In this document: positions 25,803 through 34,749 of the stretch, in pieces
How the letters are laid out: every line of letters starts with the position of its first letter
How positions within the stretch are numbered: position 1 is the stretch's first letter
From: a bacterium HR17
Lineage (GTDB): Bacteria; Armatimonadota; Fervidibacteria; Fervidibacterales; Fervidibacteraceae
DNA: 63,709 bases
Direction: 5' to 3'
Assembly (NCBI GenBank): GCA_002898575.1
Contig: BEHT01000018.1
Coordinates: 1-63,709 of the forward strand
Program-made: the position numbers and the translations under genes
Notes under the pieces: generated by a model
Told to the model about the DNA's origin: nothing
Seen by the model: the letters and a program-made list of their open reading frames with translations, nothing else
Databases searched by the model: none

Positions 25803-28800
25803 ATGCTTTCTTTGAACGGTGACGACCATCCGACCATGCACGGCATAACCTGCTGGCTGAGAGACAGTCCTGTCGTCCATCGCTTGCGCCGCCTGATGAC
25901 CACCGAAGGGCAGACAGGGGCGCAAGTTCAAGGCGGTTTTTTGTCTGCATGGGCGGCACTTTTGGCGGCACTGCTCCACGACCGTCAGCGTCCGACGCTC
26001 ATCCTCATCCCCTCCGCCGAGCGGTTGCCCAATTTCGTCGCCGACATGGAAACGCTGCTTTCTCAACCCGACCGCCTTTTCCCCTTCCCGCCCCATCCCG
26101 CCTTGCTCTCGGGCGACACAGACATCGCCATCACGCGCGACCGCATCGCCGCCGTTGACGCCGTGCATCGCCGTCGTAACGCCATCCTCGTCGCCACACC
26201 GACCGCCATTTGCCAGCCGACCATCCCGCTCAGTGTTTACGAACGCAGCGTTTTGACCGTGCAAGTCGGAGCGACGCTTGAGCGGGACGAATTGGTGGCG
26301 CACTTGGTCGCTGGTGGCTATGAGCGCGCCTCTCAAGTGGAAGCGCCGGGACAATTCGCTGTGCGCGGTGATATCGTGGACTTCTTTTCGCCTGCCTACG
26401 ACATGCCCGTCCGCATTGAACTGTTCGGTGACGAAGTGGAAAGCATCCGTCCCTTTGACATTGAAACGCAGCGCTCAACGGAGCAGTGGCACACCTGTGT
26501 GGTTTTGCCCGCACGGGAGTTCATCATCGGCGACAAGGGACACGGGATGCAGGACGGGGATTTTGCGGAGCGCGTTCGGGAAGCGCTGGAGCGGGAAGTG
26601 CAGCGGTTGGAACGGGAAGGGAAACCGCAGCAGGCGCAGCTATTGCGCCGACAGGTAGAGCACGACCTAGAACGGCTTTTGGACGGGCGCTACTTTGACG
26701 GCTGCGATTGGTATCGCCCGTTCGTCCATACTCCCCTACCGACGCTCGTGGACCATTTGCCCGCTGACACGCTCGTCGTTTGGCTGGAACCGCACGACTT
26801 GGACGCCGACGCAGCGGCGTTGGATGAGCGCTGGCGGAAACTCGTCGCCGAACTCATTGACACCGGCGATTTATTGCGCCCACCTCAACCGCCGTTTGCG
26901 GCATGGGACGCAGAACACCGGGCGCGGGACAAGGGACGAGAGGGCGAGGCACCTGACGAGCCCTATTTCGCTGAGCCCCACGCCATCAAAAACCGTCTGC
27001 GCAATTTCCGTTCGCTCACTTTCACCGCCGAACTCCGCGATCCAGTCCCGTCCGCCAACACCCAACTCCTCGCTTGCCATCGCATTGAAGCCTTTTTGAG
27101 CGATGTCCGCCGCTTCCTTGCGCGCGTGGACGAATGGCGGCGACGCCATTGCACCATCGTCGTCGCCACCCGTTACCCCGAACGCGTCAGCGATTGGCTG
27201 CGCGATGTACCGCCCGGCGATGTGCCGCCTATCGTGCGATTGGACGCAGGCGATTTGCCCATTGCCGACTGCATCAACATCGTCCCGACACCGTTGAGCG
27301 CGGGCTTTTTCCTGCCCGATGAACGGCTGGTCACCGTCACGGACGCCGAACTGTTCAATGCGCCCTACAAGCCCCGCAAAAAACGCTGGAAAGGCACGGC
27401 AGCGGTCAAATCGCCGTCAGATTTGCGCGAGGGCGATTTTGTCGTCCATGTCCATCACGGCATCGGCATCTATCGCGGCGTCGTGCGACAGGAAGTGTTG
27501 GGCAAAGAGAGCGACTACCTTGTCATTGAATATGCCGAAGGCGAGCGGCTCTATGTGCCCGTCTATCAGATTGACCGCGTGCGCAAGTATGTCGCCGTTG
27601 ACAGTGGTGAGCCGCCCCTTTCGTCCCTGTCCAACAACAAGCGTTGGCTTCGGTTGCGTCAAAAAGCGCAAGAGAGCGCCGAACAAGTCGCCAAAGAGTT
27701 GCTGGAACTTTACGCCCAGCGCCAAGTCGCCGAAGGGCATGCTTTTTCTCCCGACACGCCGTGGCAACGCGAGATGGAAGACGCCTTCCCCTTTGTCGAG
27801 ACCGAAGACCAACTGCGGGCGATTGAAGAGGTCAAAGCCGACATGGAAGCGTTTCAGCCGATGAACCGTCTCGTCTGCGGCGATGTCGGGTTTGGGAAAA
27901 CGGAAATCGCTATCCGCGCTGCCTTCAAAGCCGTCATGGACGGAAAGCAAGTGGCGGTGCTCGTGCCGACGACGGTGTTGGCGTTGCAGCACCTCCAAAC
28001 CTTCACGCAACGCCTTGCGCCCTACCCCGTCAAAATTGCGATGCTCAGCCGCTTGCAATCGCCGAAGGAGCAGAAGCAAGTCGTCAACGGGTTGCGAACG
28101 GGCGCTATTGACATCGTGATCGGCACGCACCGACTGCTGTCCGACGATGTGCGGTTCAAGGATTTGGGCTTGCTCATCATCGACGAAGAGCAGCGGTTCG
28201 GCGTGCGGCAGAAGGAGCGGCTCAAGCGGTTGCAAGTCGGTGTGGATGTGCTGATTTTGACGGCGACACCTATTCCCCGCACCCTGCACATGGCGCTGGG
28301 CGGGTTGTTGGACATAAGTTTGGTCAACACACCCCCTGAAGGGCGCCGCCCCGTCCGCACTTACCTAAGCCTTTACGACCCGGAGTTGGTGCGGTTTGCC
28401 ATCCGGCGCGAGTTGGAACGGGGTGGGCAAGTGTTCTACGTCTTCAACCGCGTGCAAGGCATTGAGCATGTCGCTGAAAAAGTCAAGCGACTCGTCCCCG
28501 AAGCGCGGGTCACTGTCGCCCATGGACAAATGCCCGAAGACGAACTGGAGCGGGTGATGCTGGAGTTTGCCGAAGGCAAATGGGATGTGCTCGTGTGCAC
28601 GACCATCGTCGAAAACGGGCTGGATGTGCCCAACGCCAACACACTGATCGTGGAGCATTGCGAACGGTTCGGGTTGGCACAACTTTACCAGTTGCGCGGG
28701 CGGGTCGGGCGCAGCGAGCGACAAGCCTACGCCTACTTTTTCCACGACCACCCCAAACGCCTGAGCGAAACGGCACGCAAACGCTTAGAAGCCATCCGTG

Positions 28801-29486
28801 AGTTCACCGATTTGGGCAGTGGCTTTCGGTTGGCTTTGCGCGACTTGGAAATCCGCGGCGCAGGCAACTTGCTCGGCACCGAGCAACACGGCTTCATCAA
28901 CGAAGTCGGCTTTGACCTTTACATGGACATGTTAGCGGAAGCCGTGCGCAAACTGCAAGGGCAACCGCTGCCACAAAGAGCGGCGTTGCCTGAAGCCGAT
29001 TTGCCCGTCAAGGCGTTCATCCCCGAAACCTATGTGCCCGACTCAGAGCAGCGGCTTTACCTGTATCGCAAGATGGCAGGCGTGCAGGGCGAAGACGACA
29101 TCGCGCAAATTGAAGCCGAGTTGCGTGACCGCTACGGCGAACTGCCTCAACCTGTCCGAAACATCTTGAGCGTCTTGCGCATCCGCGTGCGAGCGCATCG
29201 GGCGCAAGTTATTGCCATCACGCACGATCGCCGCACGGTGACGGTGCGGTGCGGCGTGAATTTGGGTTTAAGCAACGCTGCCCTCACGCGCTTTTACCTT
29301 CGTTTGCGCGAGACGCAACCGCCTGAGGTGTTGCATTGCGTCCGCTACGAACGCGACCGCTTTTTGATTGAGTGGACAGAGTTGGCGCAACCGCAACTGC
29401 TGCGGCTATTAGAAGACTTGCTGGCAGCGCTGCCCGCCTTTTTGCCGCAGGACGCCCCAGCGCCAAATGCCCCCGCCCCGATTTGA
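25803..29486 (+). CDS. mfd: Transcription-repair coupling factor
   Basis: 1227 residues, usual size. It releases stalled RNA polymerase and recruits UvrA for nucleotide excision repair. The UvrB-like N-terminus is followed by a polymerase-interaction domain (FVVHVHHGIGIYRGVV...YVPVYQIDRV), the motor with Walker A GDVGFGKTEIA, Walker B IIDEEQRFGV, TATPIPRTL and GRVGRSERQAYAYFF, and the C-terminal regulatory domain. No ribosome binding site precedes ATG 25803; ATG 25836 is an alternative. The last six codons run into the antisense tRNA-Arg gene (see findings). Confidence 0.96.
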   Translation: MLSLNGDDHPTMHGITCWLRDSPVVHRLRRLMTTEGQTGAQVQGGFLSAWAALLAALLHDRQRPTLILIPSAERLPNFVADMETLLSQPDRLFPFPPHPALLSGDTDIAITRDRIAAVDAVHRRRNAILVATPTAICQPTIPLSVYERSVLTVQVGATLERDELVAHLVAGGYERASQVEAPGQFAVRGDIVDFFSPAYDMPVRIELFGDEVESIRPFDIETQRSTEQWHTCVVLPAREFIIGDKGHGMQDGDFAERVREALEREVQRLEREGKPQQAQLLRRQVEHDLERLLDGRYFDGCDWYRPFVHTPLPTLVDHLPADTLVVWLEPHDLDADAAALDERWRKLVAELIDTGDLLRPPQPPFAAWDAEHRARDKGREGEAPDEPYFAEPHAIKNRLRNFRSLTFTAELRDPVPSANTQLLACHRIEAFLSDVRRFLARVDEWRRRHCTIVVATRYPERVSDWLRDVPPGDVPPIVRLDAGDLPIADCINIVPTPLSAGFFLPDERLVTVTDAELFNAPYKPRKKRWKGTAAVKSPSDLREGDFVVHVHHGIGIYRGVVRQEVLGKESDYLVIEYAEGERLYVPVYQIDRVRKYVAVDSGEPPLSSLSNNKRWLRLRQKAQESAEQVAKELLELYAQRQVAEGHAFSPDTPWQREMEDAFPFVETEDQLRAIEEVKADMEAFQPMNRLVCGDVGFGKTEIAIRAAFKAVMDGKQVAVLVPTTVLALQHLQTFTQRLAPYPVKIAMLSRLQSPKEQKQVVNGLRTGAIDIVIGTHRLLSDDVRFKDLGLLIIDEEQRFGVRQKERLKRLQVGVDVLILTATPIPRTLHMALGGLLDISLVNTPPEGRRPVRTYLSLYDPELVRFAIRRELERGGQVFYVFNRVQGIEHVAEKVKRLVPEARVTVAHGQMPEDELERVMLEFAEGKWDVLVCTTIVENGLDVPNANTLIVEHCERFGLAQLYQLRGRVGRSERQAYAYFFHDHPKRLSETARKRLEAIREFTDLGSGFRLALRDLEIRGAGNLLGTEQHGFINEVGFDLYMDMLAEAVRKLQGQPLPQRAALPEADLPVKAFIPETYVPDSEQRLYLYRKMAGVQGEDDIAQIEAELRDRYGELPQPVRNILSVLRIRVRAHRAQVIAITHDRRTVTVRCGVNLGLSNAALTRFYLRLRETQPPEVLHCVRYERDRFLIEWTELAQPQLLRLLEDLLAALPAFLPQDAPAPNAPAPI

Positions 29487-29540
29487 ACGGGGATCTCCGG
29501 CTTAGGAGGCCAGCGCTCTGTCCACTTGAGCTACGGGGGC
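29468..29540 (-). tRNA. tRNA-Arg (CCT)
   Basis: Minus strand: acceptor GCCCCCG with CGGGGGC, discriminator A and no encoded CCA (TTT follows). Anticodon stem CTGGC/GCCGG encloses CTCCTAA, anticodon CCT. T-arm CCCCG/CGGGG with TTCAAAT loop. 73 bases, overlapping the 3' end of mfd by 19. Confidence 0.93.
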
Positions 29541-29657
29541 AGGAAGGACGGGAAAATTTTGCCGTCGCCGGCGATGACCGTTGAGGGCTTAACAGAAGCG
29601 GTCACCGGCGCAAAAATTGGTGCGGTAAGACATCGCGCTGCGGGAGGTGCCGCAACG

Positions 29658-32600
29658 ATGCGGTCAAACTCTCAACGGACGACGGGCGTGTGGGCTTTCG
29701 TCATCGCGATGACCTCTGCCGCGATGGTGCACCCTTCTCCCCGCGTGGAACTCCTGCCTCCCAACCGGTCTGTCACCGTCTCCTTGCGTCCCGGCGGAGC
29801 CCTTCAGGTGCGCTTGCCCGCTCTTTCCCCTGCTGCCATCTACAGCCTCTCGGTGACGGTGTGTAACCCGTCCGTCCTGAAAGGCAGCCACGGAGAAACT
29901 TTCGTCGCTTCACCCAGCGTCTTCAATATGGAGCCCCAAAACTTTCGCCCCGTTAGGGGCGCGGTGCATCTCGCCCTTTTTCGCCCCAACGACCGTATCT
30001 TGCTCTCCAAGCGCCTGTGGTGGGGTGACCCCTCGCTGTTCGTCCATTTCCAGCCTAAAGCCGCTGGCGACCATTACTTGGAACTGAAGGCGCTGGACGG
30101 CGAACTGAAGGGCGCCGCGCAAGTTTCGGTTCAACTTTTGCGACTGAACTTGCGCCCTGAAGAGATGACCCGCATCGAGCGCGAACCTAACGATACCCCC
30201 GAAGACGCCAACCCGATGGAAATCGGCAAACCCGTTTACGGCACGGGCGACGATGTGGACTACCTCTATAACACCGATGAGGGCAAAAACGGCTGGGATT
30301 GGTTCACCTTTGAGTGGCGGGGCGAACCCAAACTCGTCTTCTTTGAGGTGGACCTTTTAGATCGCGATGTCATCACGACGCTGAAACTCTTCAAGCAGGA
30401 GCAAACCCCGGACGGCAAGACGCGACTGGTGGAATACACGCAAGGCAAAGACCCGACGGAGGTGCGCCATGACGACCAAGGCGATGAGTTGCTGGCTTGG
30501 AAGTTCGTCACTCGCGTCCTGACACCCGGACGCTACTACCTTGCCGTTCGCCCCAACCATCCCGTCTACACCTTGCGCACCGCCATCTACGATGTCCCGC
30601 CTTACCTGAAACCCGAGCAGATGGGCAAGGCGACGCCGGAGCAAATTGCCGCTGCCGCCCGCAAAGCCATCGCCGTCGCGATGCGTTACATGGTGGATGG
30701 CGGCGATAGCTTCTTCCACAACACGCCCCGCAAAGGCGGCATTCGGGTGCGCGCGGAAAACCAGACGGACGAGACGGAACGCTGCCTGACTTGCCATCCG
30801 GGGCACTTTACGATGTTCAGCGTCTTAAGCGCCGTCAAGCAGGGTTACCCCATCGCCAATCGCAGCCAGTTCAAGTGGATGATGGACAAACTCTACAACG
30901 CGATGGCGCCTTTTTACGGGCACGAGGGCGCCTATTGGACGCGGTTTGATCTGGCGCCTGCCAACGGCGTTTCACGGTTAGGGCACATGATTGTCCTCTA
31001 CGAGAACTACTTCAGCGGGCGCAAGACGAACTTCCCCGCCAAAGCAGGCGGTTTCCCGCTGTTGGTCTATCGGGGTCGGGACAAATTGCCGCAGGTCGGC
31101 TACGACGGCAACCCCAAGCGTAACTTTGAACACGACGGCAACCGCCCCATCAGCGACTTCCGAGTCGCCTGCGACAGTTGGGTGTGCTTTGTGGAAGCCT
31201 ACAAGCGCACGGGTGACGAAAAGTGGCTGAAAGCCGCACAGCATTTGGAAAGCCTCATTCGCACAGGACGCCTCAAGGACACCGAAGACATTGTGGAGCA
31301 GACCAAGTGGGCGCTTTACATGAGCGACCCACGCTTCGGCTATGTGGACCGATTGCGTCGTGACTGGGACGACCTGATTGAGGCGAATGTGCAGGAGTTG
31401 CTGCGCCGCCAGCAGGACGACGGAGGGTGGCTGACCGCTGAATATCTCAGCAACGCCCATTACTTCCCGGCATGGGAGTTGGCGGAGAAGGTGAAAAAGA
31501 GCGACCCGTCCTTAGTGTTCTTCACCGCCGAGACTGTCTATGTGCTGGCGATGGCGCTGGAGCATCTGGGCGACATCCAAAAGCCGTCAGACATCCTCAA
31601 TGACCCCCGGTTGGCAAAAGCGGTGCGATGGATCCTGACAGAGCAAAAAGAGTTCGGGGCGTGGTTGGACCAAAAGGGCGAACTGTTCTTCACGCCCTAC
31701 TTGGAGACGAAATGGGCGCTGATTTTGCTCAGCCACTTGTTCCCTGGCGAATGGTCACGGACGAAGGAGTTGGCGCAGGCGAAGCAAGTGACGCCGCCAC
31801 AAATGGACAGGCTCACTTACACCGAACTGTTGGATTGGCTGGACGGGCTGTGGGCGCCGCTGAACGGACGCATCGTGCGCACCGTGTTGCCGCTGTTGAA
31901 ACATGATGACCCGCTCATCCGCCAAAAAGCGGCTGCCGCCATCGGGCAGATGGCGTGTGACACGGTGGTCAAGGACGGGTTGGACGAAGCCGTTGAGCCG
32001 CTGATAGGGTTGCTAACGGATGACGCCAAGATGGTGTGGCGGTCAGCGGCGTGGGCGCTGCGGCAACTGGCAAACAACGGCATCGGCGTTGAGCGGATAA
32101 AGGCAGCCCTCAGCAGCGATGACCCGCGTGTGCGCCGGGGCGCGACGCGGGTTTTCTTGCGCTACTTCTACCACCTCGTTGACCGCAAGGACATCGCCGA
32201 ACGCTTGTGCACCCTGACGCAGGACGATGACCCATTGGTGCGCGTCCATGCCTTGCAATCGCTGTGGCGGTGGTGGTATCGGACGACGGATTACGCCCTG
32301 CGGCGGACGATAGAACGAGCCTTCCTGCAGTTGGCGGCAAAGGAGCGCGAACCGTTGGTGCGGTTGAACATCGCCCAGGCGTTGCACAACATCTTGGATG
32401 AGAACACGGTGCAGTTTTTCAACAACTGGCTGCGGGTCGTGCATTTGGACGAAGACAAAGAGCGCGCTAAGCAGGTGCGCGTTGAGATGGTAGAGCGCCC
32501 GTTGGCAAGGGCGGTGGCGACAACGCTGCGACAGTGCGACGATGTGGGCAAAGAGACCGTCCTGACGGCGTTCGGCTACTTCTACCTGCGGGGTGGTGTC

Positions 32601-32894
32601 GGCAACGACTACGACTTCATCACCTTCTATGACCAGCAGGCAGCACAAGAGTTGGCGGAAGCGTTGCTGCCGCTCCTAGACCATCCCGACACGACGCTGC
32701 GACTGAAAGCGACGAAAGCCGCTGTCGCAGCGCGGATGGCAAAAGATGTGCGGTTAGTGACGAAATTGATGGAGCGGTTGAAGGATGTAGACGCCGGAGT
32801 GCGTCAGGCGGCGTTGCAGGCGCTGCGGCACCCGGCGTTCCCGGCAGACTACCGCGTCTTTACGCCGACAGTCGCACAACGGTCGGCGCAATGA
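29658..32894 (+). CDS. Secreted HEAT-repeat protein with one haem-c motif
   Basis: 1078 residues from ATG 29658, which follows GGGAGGTGCCGCAACG; the frame is open upstream but lacks a site there. Residues 1-30 look like a signal peptide. The N-terminal 330 residues are beta-rich (possible pre-peptidase-like domain around EREPNDTPEDANPMEIGKPV). C-L-T-C-H at residues 376-380 would bind one haem c. An alpha-toroid-like region follows (FVEAYKRTGDEKWLKAAQHL, RRQQDDGGWLT), and the last 350 residues are HEAT repeats (DDPLIRQKAAAAIGQMA, DDPRVRRGATRVFL, DHPDTTLRLKATKAAVA). Probably periplasmic or surface-located; function unknown. It is followed by a second HEAT/haem protein. Confidence 0.8.
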   Translation: MRSNSQRTTGVWAFVIAMTSAAMVHPSPRVELLPPNRSVTVSLRPGGALQVRLPALSPAAIYSLSVTVCNPSVLKGSHGETFVASPSVFNMEPQNFRPVRGAVHLALFRPNDRILLSKRLWWGDPSLFVHFQPKAAGDHYLELKALDGELKGAAQVSVQLLRLNLRPEEMTRIEREPNDTPEDANPMEIGKPVYGTGDDVDYLYNTDEGKNGWDWFTFEWRGEPKLVFFEVDLLDRDVITTLKLFKQEQTPDGKTRLVEYTQGKDPTEVRHDDQGDELLAWKFVTRVLTPGRYYLAVRPNHPVYTLRTAIYDVPPYLKPEQMGKATPEQIAAAARKAIAVAMRYMVDGGDSFFHNTPRKGGIRVRAENQTDETERCLTCHPGHFTMFSVLSAVKQGYPIANRSQFKWMMDKLYNAMAPFYGHEGAYWTRFDLAPANGVSRLGHMIVLYENYFSGRKTNFPAKAGGFPLLVYRGRDKLPQVGYDGNPKRNFEHDGNRPISDFRVACDSWVCFVEAYKRTGDEKWLKAAQHLESLIRTGRLKDTEDIVEQTKWALYMSDPRFGYVDRLRRDWDDLIEANVQELLRRQQDDGGWLTAEYLSNAHYFPAWELAEKVKKSDPSLVFFTAETVYVLAMALEHLGDIQKPSDILNDPRLAKAVRWILTEQKEFGAWLDQKGELFFTPYLETKWALILLSHLFPGEWSRTKELAQAKQVTPPQMDRLTYTELLDWLDGLWAPLNGRIVRTVLPLLKHDDPLIRQKAAAAIGQMACDTVVKDGLDEAVEPLIGLLTDDAKMVWRSAAWALRQLANNGIGVERIKAALSSDDPRVRRGATRVFLRYFYHLVDRKDIAERLCTLTQDDDPLVRVHALQSLWRWWYRTTDYALRRTIERAFLQLAAKEREPLVRLNIAQALHNILDENTVQFFNNWLRVVHLDEDKERAKQVRVEMVERPLARAVATTLRQCDDVGKETVLTAFGYFYLRGGVGNDYDFITFYDQQAAQELAEALLPLLDHPDTTLRLKATKAAVAARMAKDVRLVTKLMERLKDVDAGVRQAALQALRHPAFPADYRVFTPTVAQRSAQ

Positions 32895-32920
32895 GGAAAC
32901 GAAACCCCGCCTTGACCACG

Positions 32921-32945
32921 CCCTTTTTTTGAGGGCGGTGCTTTT
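32921..32945 (+). terminator. Hairpin between the two HEAT-repeat genes
   Basis: CACGCCC and GGGCGGTG can pair around a loop TTTTTTGA, with one unpaired base. A short CTTTTG run follows. It may attenuate read-through between the two HEAT/haem genes; support is modest. Confidence 0.3.
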
Positions 32946-33039
32946 GCGCTGCCGAATGTTTCGGTGTGCCCAGAAAACGGTCATGGAGCGTTGCAGATGT
33001 AGCGCCCCCGACAAAGTGTGCGTGAAGGGAGTGTCGGCA

Positions 33040-34563
33040 ATGCGACGGATGCGTTGGATTTGTTGTGGGTTGGTGCTGGCTTGGGTGTTAGCCCTCTCGC
33101 TGCCCGCCCAGCAAAGCACCGACTACGAGGTCAAACTCAAACAGCAAGGCGCTGACCCGCAAGCGGTGCGGTTGGTCGTGGAGCAGATCAAGCGCCTCCT
33201 GCAGAGCGACACCTCGGAAGCCAAAATAGGCGCTTTAGACTGGCTTCTGCGCGACAGCAAAGCCTGCTCACCGGATCTGGCGCCGCTGATTTTACCGCTT
33301 TGCCGAGACCCCAACCTTGAAGTGCGAGTGCGGGCGATCCGCAACTTGCGGTGGTTGGTGGAAGACGCCCAAAACGCCGCCGCCTTAGAGGGTTTCATTC
33401 AAGCGCTTTCAAGTGACGATAAGGCGGTGCGCCAAGAAGCCTTGACCGTGTTGCTGCAATCGGCGCAAAGCAACTCCCCTTTGCACCGTCACAGCGCTAT
33501 CGTGCACCTTTTACCGCAACTCGTCAAGCACCCTGACCCGGAGACAGCGACGACAGCGTTGAAAGTCGTCGGTGCATCGGAAGAGTTGCAGGCACGGGCT
33601 GACCTGTTGGCGGCATGTATGGAAGTGTCCCGCAGGGACGATGCTCGCATCCGCGCTGCGGCAGCGGAAGTGCTGCTGGGTTACTTGAATCGTTTGAACG
33701 AGCAGCGGACGAAAGTGCTTTCCGTGCTGACGGCGGTGGCAGAAAAAGACGGGGCGTTAAAAGAGCGCCTGGCGCAACTAACACCGGCTGCCCCTGCTGG
33801 CAATAACGCTACCGTCGCAGCCCAACCGCTGTTGTTGACCCTCCCTGCTAATGCACCCGACCTGACCTTCTTTACGGCGTTCGTTCAACCCCTTCTGGCA
33901 AAGCCGTTAGCGGCGGCTGGTGGGAAGAGTTGCGTCAGTTGTCACACTGATCCAGCCCAACAGACCCGCTATCGGTTGCAACCGCCGGAGGCTGACGGGC
34001 GGTTCACTTTGCAGGCGACGATCCACAATTACCAAGCGACGCTGCAGGCGGTGAACCTTCAAGCGCCGATGGAGAGCGAACTGGTGCGGAAAGTGGCACA
34101 GCCGCACGGTGGCGTCGGAGCGCTGTGGGCGGAAGAAGGGAGCATGGAGCGACAACTATTGGCGGCTTGGTTGAACGGCGAGAAGTTAGACGCGTCGCTG
34201 CGGACACTGCTGGACTTTGAGTTCTTCGTCCAAAACATTCAGCCGATTTTGGTCAAGGTCGGCGAAGACGGGTCGTCGTGTGCGACCTGTCACAACACCC
34301 ACGCGGTGTTTAACATCCGCCCGTTGCGCTCGGATGGGACATGGACGCTGGCGGATGCCCGGCACAACTACGCCAATGCGTTGAAAGTGGTGGATGTGGA
34401 CGACCCGCTCAACAGCCTGATTTTGAAGAAGCCGATCAGCGCCCGTGAGGGTTCGCCCGATACTGGTGTCCCCCACGCCGGCGGTGTGCGGTGGCGGGAC
34501 CGACGAGACGCAGCGGAGTGGAAGGCGCTCTACGCATGGGTGCAACGACGGTTGCTGAAATGA
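33040..34563 (+). CDS. Secreted HEAT-repeat protein with two haem-c motifs
   Basis: 507 residues from ATG 33040 (AAGGGAG nine bases before). Signal peptide MRRMRWICCGLVLAWVLALSLPAQQ. Residues about 45-260 hold HEAT repeats (DPNLEVRVRAIRNLRWLV, SDDKAVRQEALTVLL, DDARIRAAAAEVLLGYL). Two haem-binding motifs follow: C-V-S-C-H at 298-302 and C-A-T-C-H at 414-418, each after a P-L/I-L stretch (FVQPLLAKPL, NIQPILVKV) like the planctomycete-type cytochrome domains. It probably carries two c-type haems outside the cytoplasm and partners with the preceding HEAT/haem protein. Confidence 0.82.
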   Translation: MRRMRWICCGLVLAWVLALSLPAQQSTDYEVKLKQQGADPQAVRLVVEQIKRLLQSDTSEAKIGALDWLLRDSKACSPDLAPLILPLCRDPNLEVRVRAIRNLRWLVEDAQNAAALEGFIQALSSDDKAVRQEALTVLLQSAQSNSPLHRHSAIVHLLPQLVKHPDPETATTALKVVGASEELQARADLLAACMEVSRRDDARIRAAAAEVLLGYLNRLNEQRTKVLSVLTAVAEKDGALKERLAQLTPAAPAGNNATVAAQPLLLTLPANAPDLTFFTAFVQPLLAKPLAAAGGKSCVSCHTDPAQQTRYRLQPPEADGRFTLQATIHNYQATLQAVNLQAPMESELVRKVAQPHGGVGALWAEEGSMERQLLAAWLNGEKLDASLRTLLDFEFFVQNIQPILVKVGEDGSSCATCHNTHAVFNIRPLRSDGTWTLADARHNYANALKVVDVDDPLNSLILKKPISAREGSPDTGVPHAGGVRWRDRRDAAEWKALYAWVQRRLLK

Positions 34564-34749
34564 GCGTCCAAACGCAGGCGTTTTTAAGGCAGGCGGTGAA
34601 CGCCTGCGCGTTCCTGACTTCTTAGCACGACTTCGTCGTGGAACCGCAAGTTGAAGCCCATCCCCGCGCAAGGGCGCCGTGCTGAAACAAACCTTAAGGA
34701 TGCAACAAGTTGTGCCCTCACAAAGCCGTGCAGCGAGTAGGTGATGCGC
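34564..34749. other. Intergenic spacer with two hairpins
   Basis: An imperfect hairpin at 34569-34612 (AACGCAGGCG with CGCCTGCGCGTT) could terminate the HEAT-cytochrome unit, and a tight hairpin CACGAC-TTC-GTCGTG lies at 34626-34640. No gene is seen in the rest. Confidence 0.4.
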
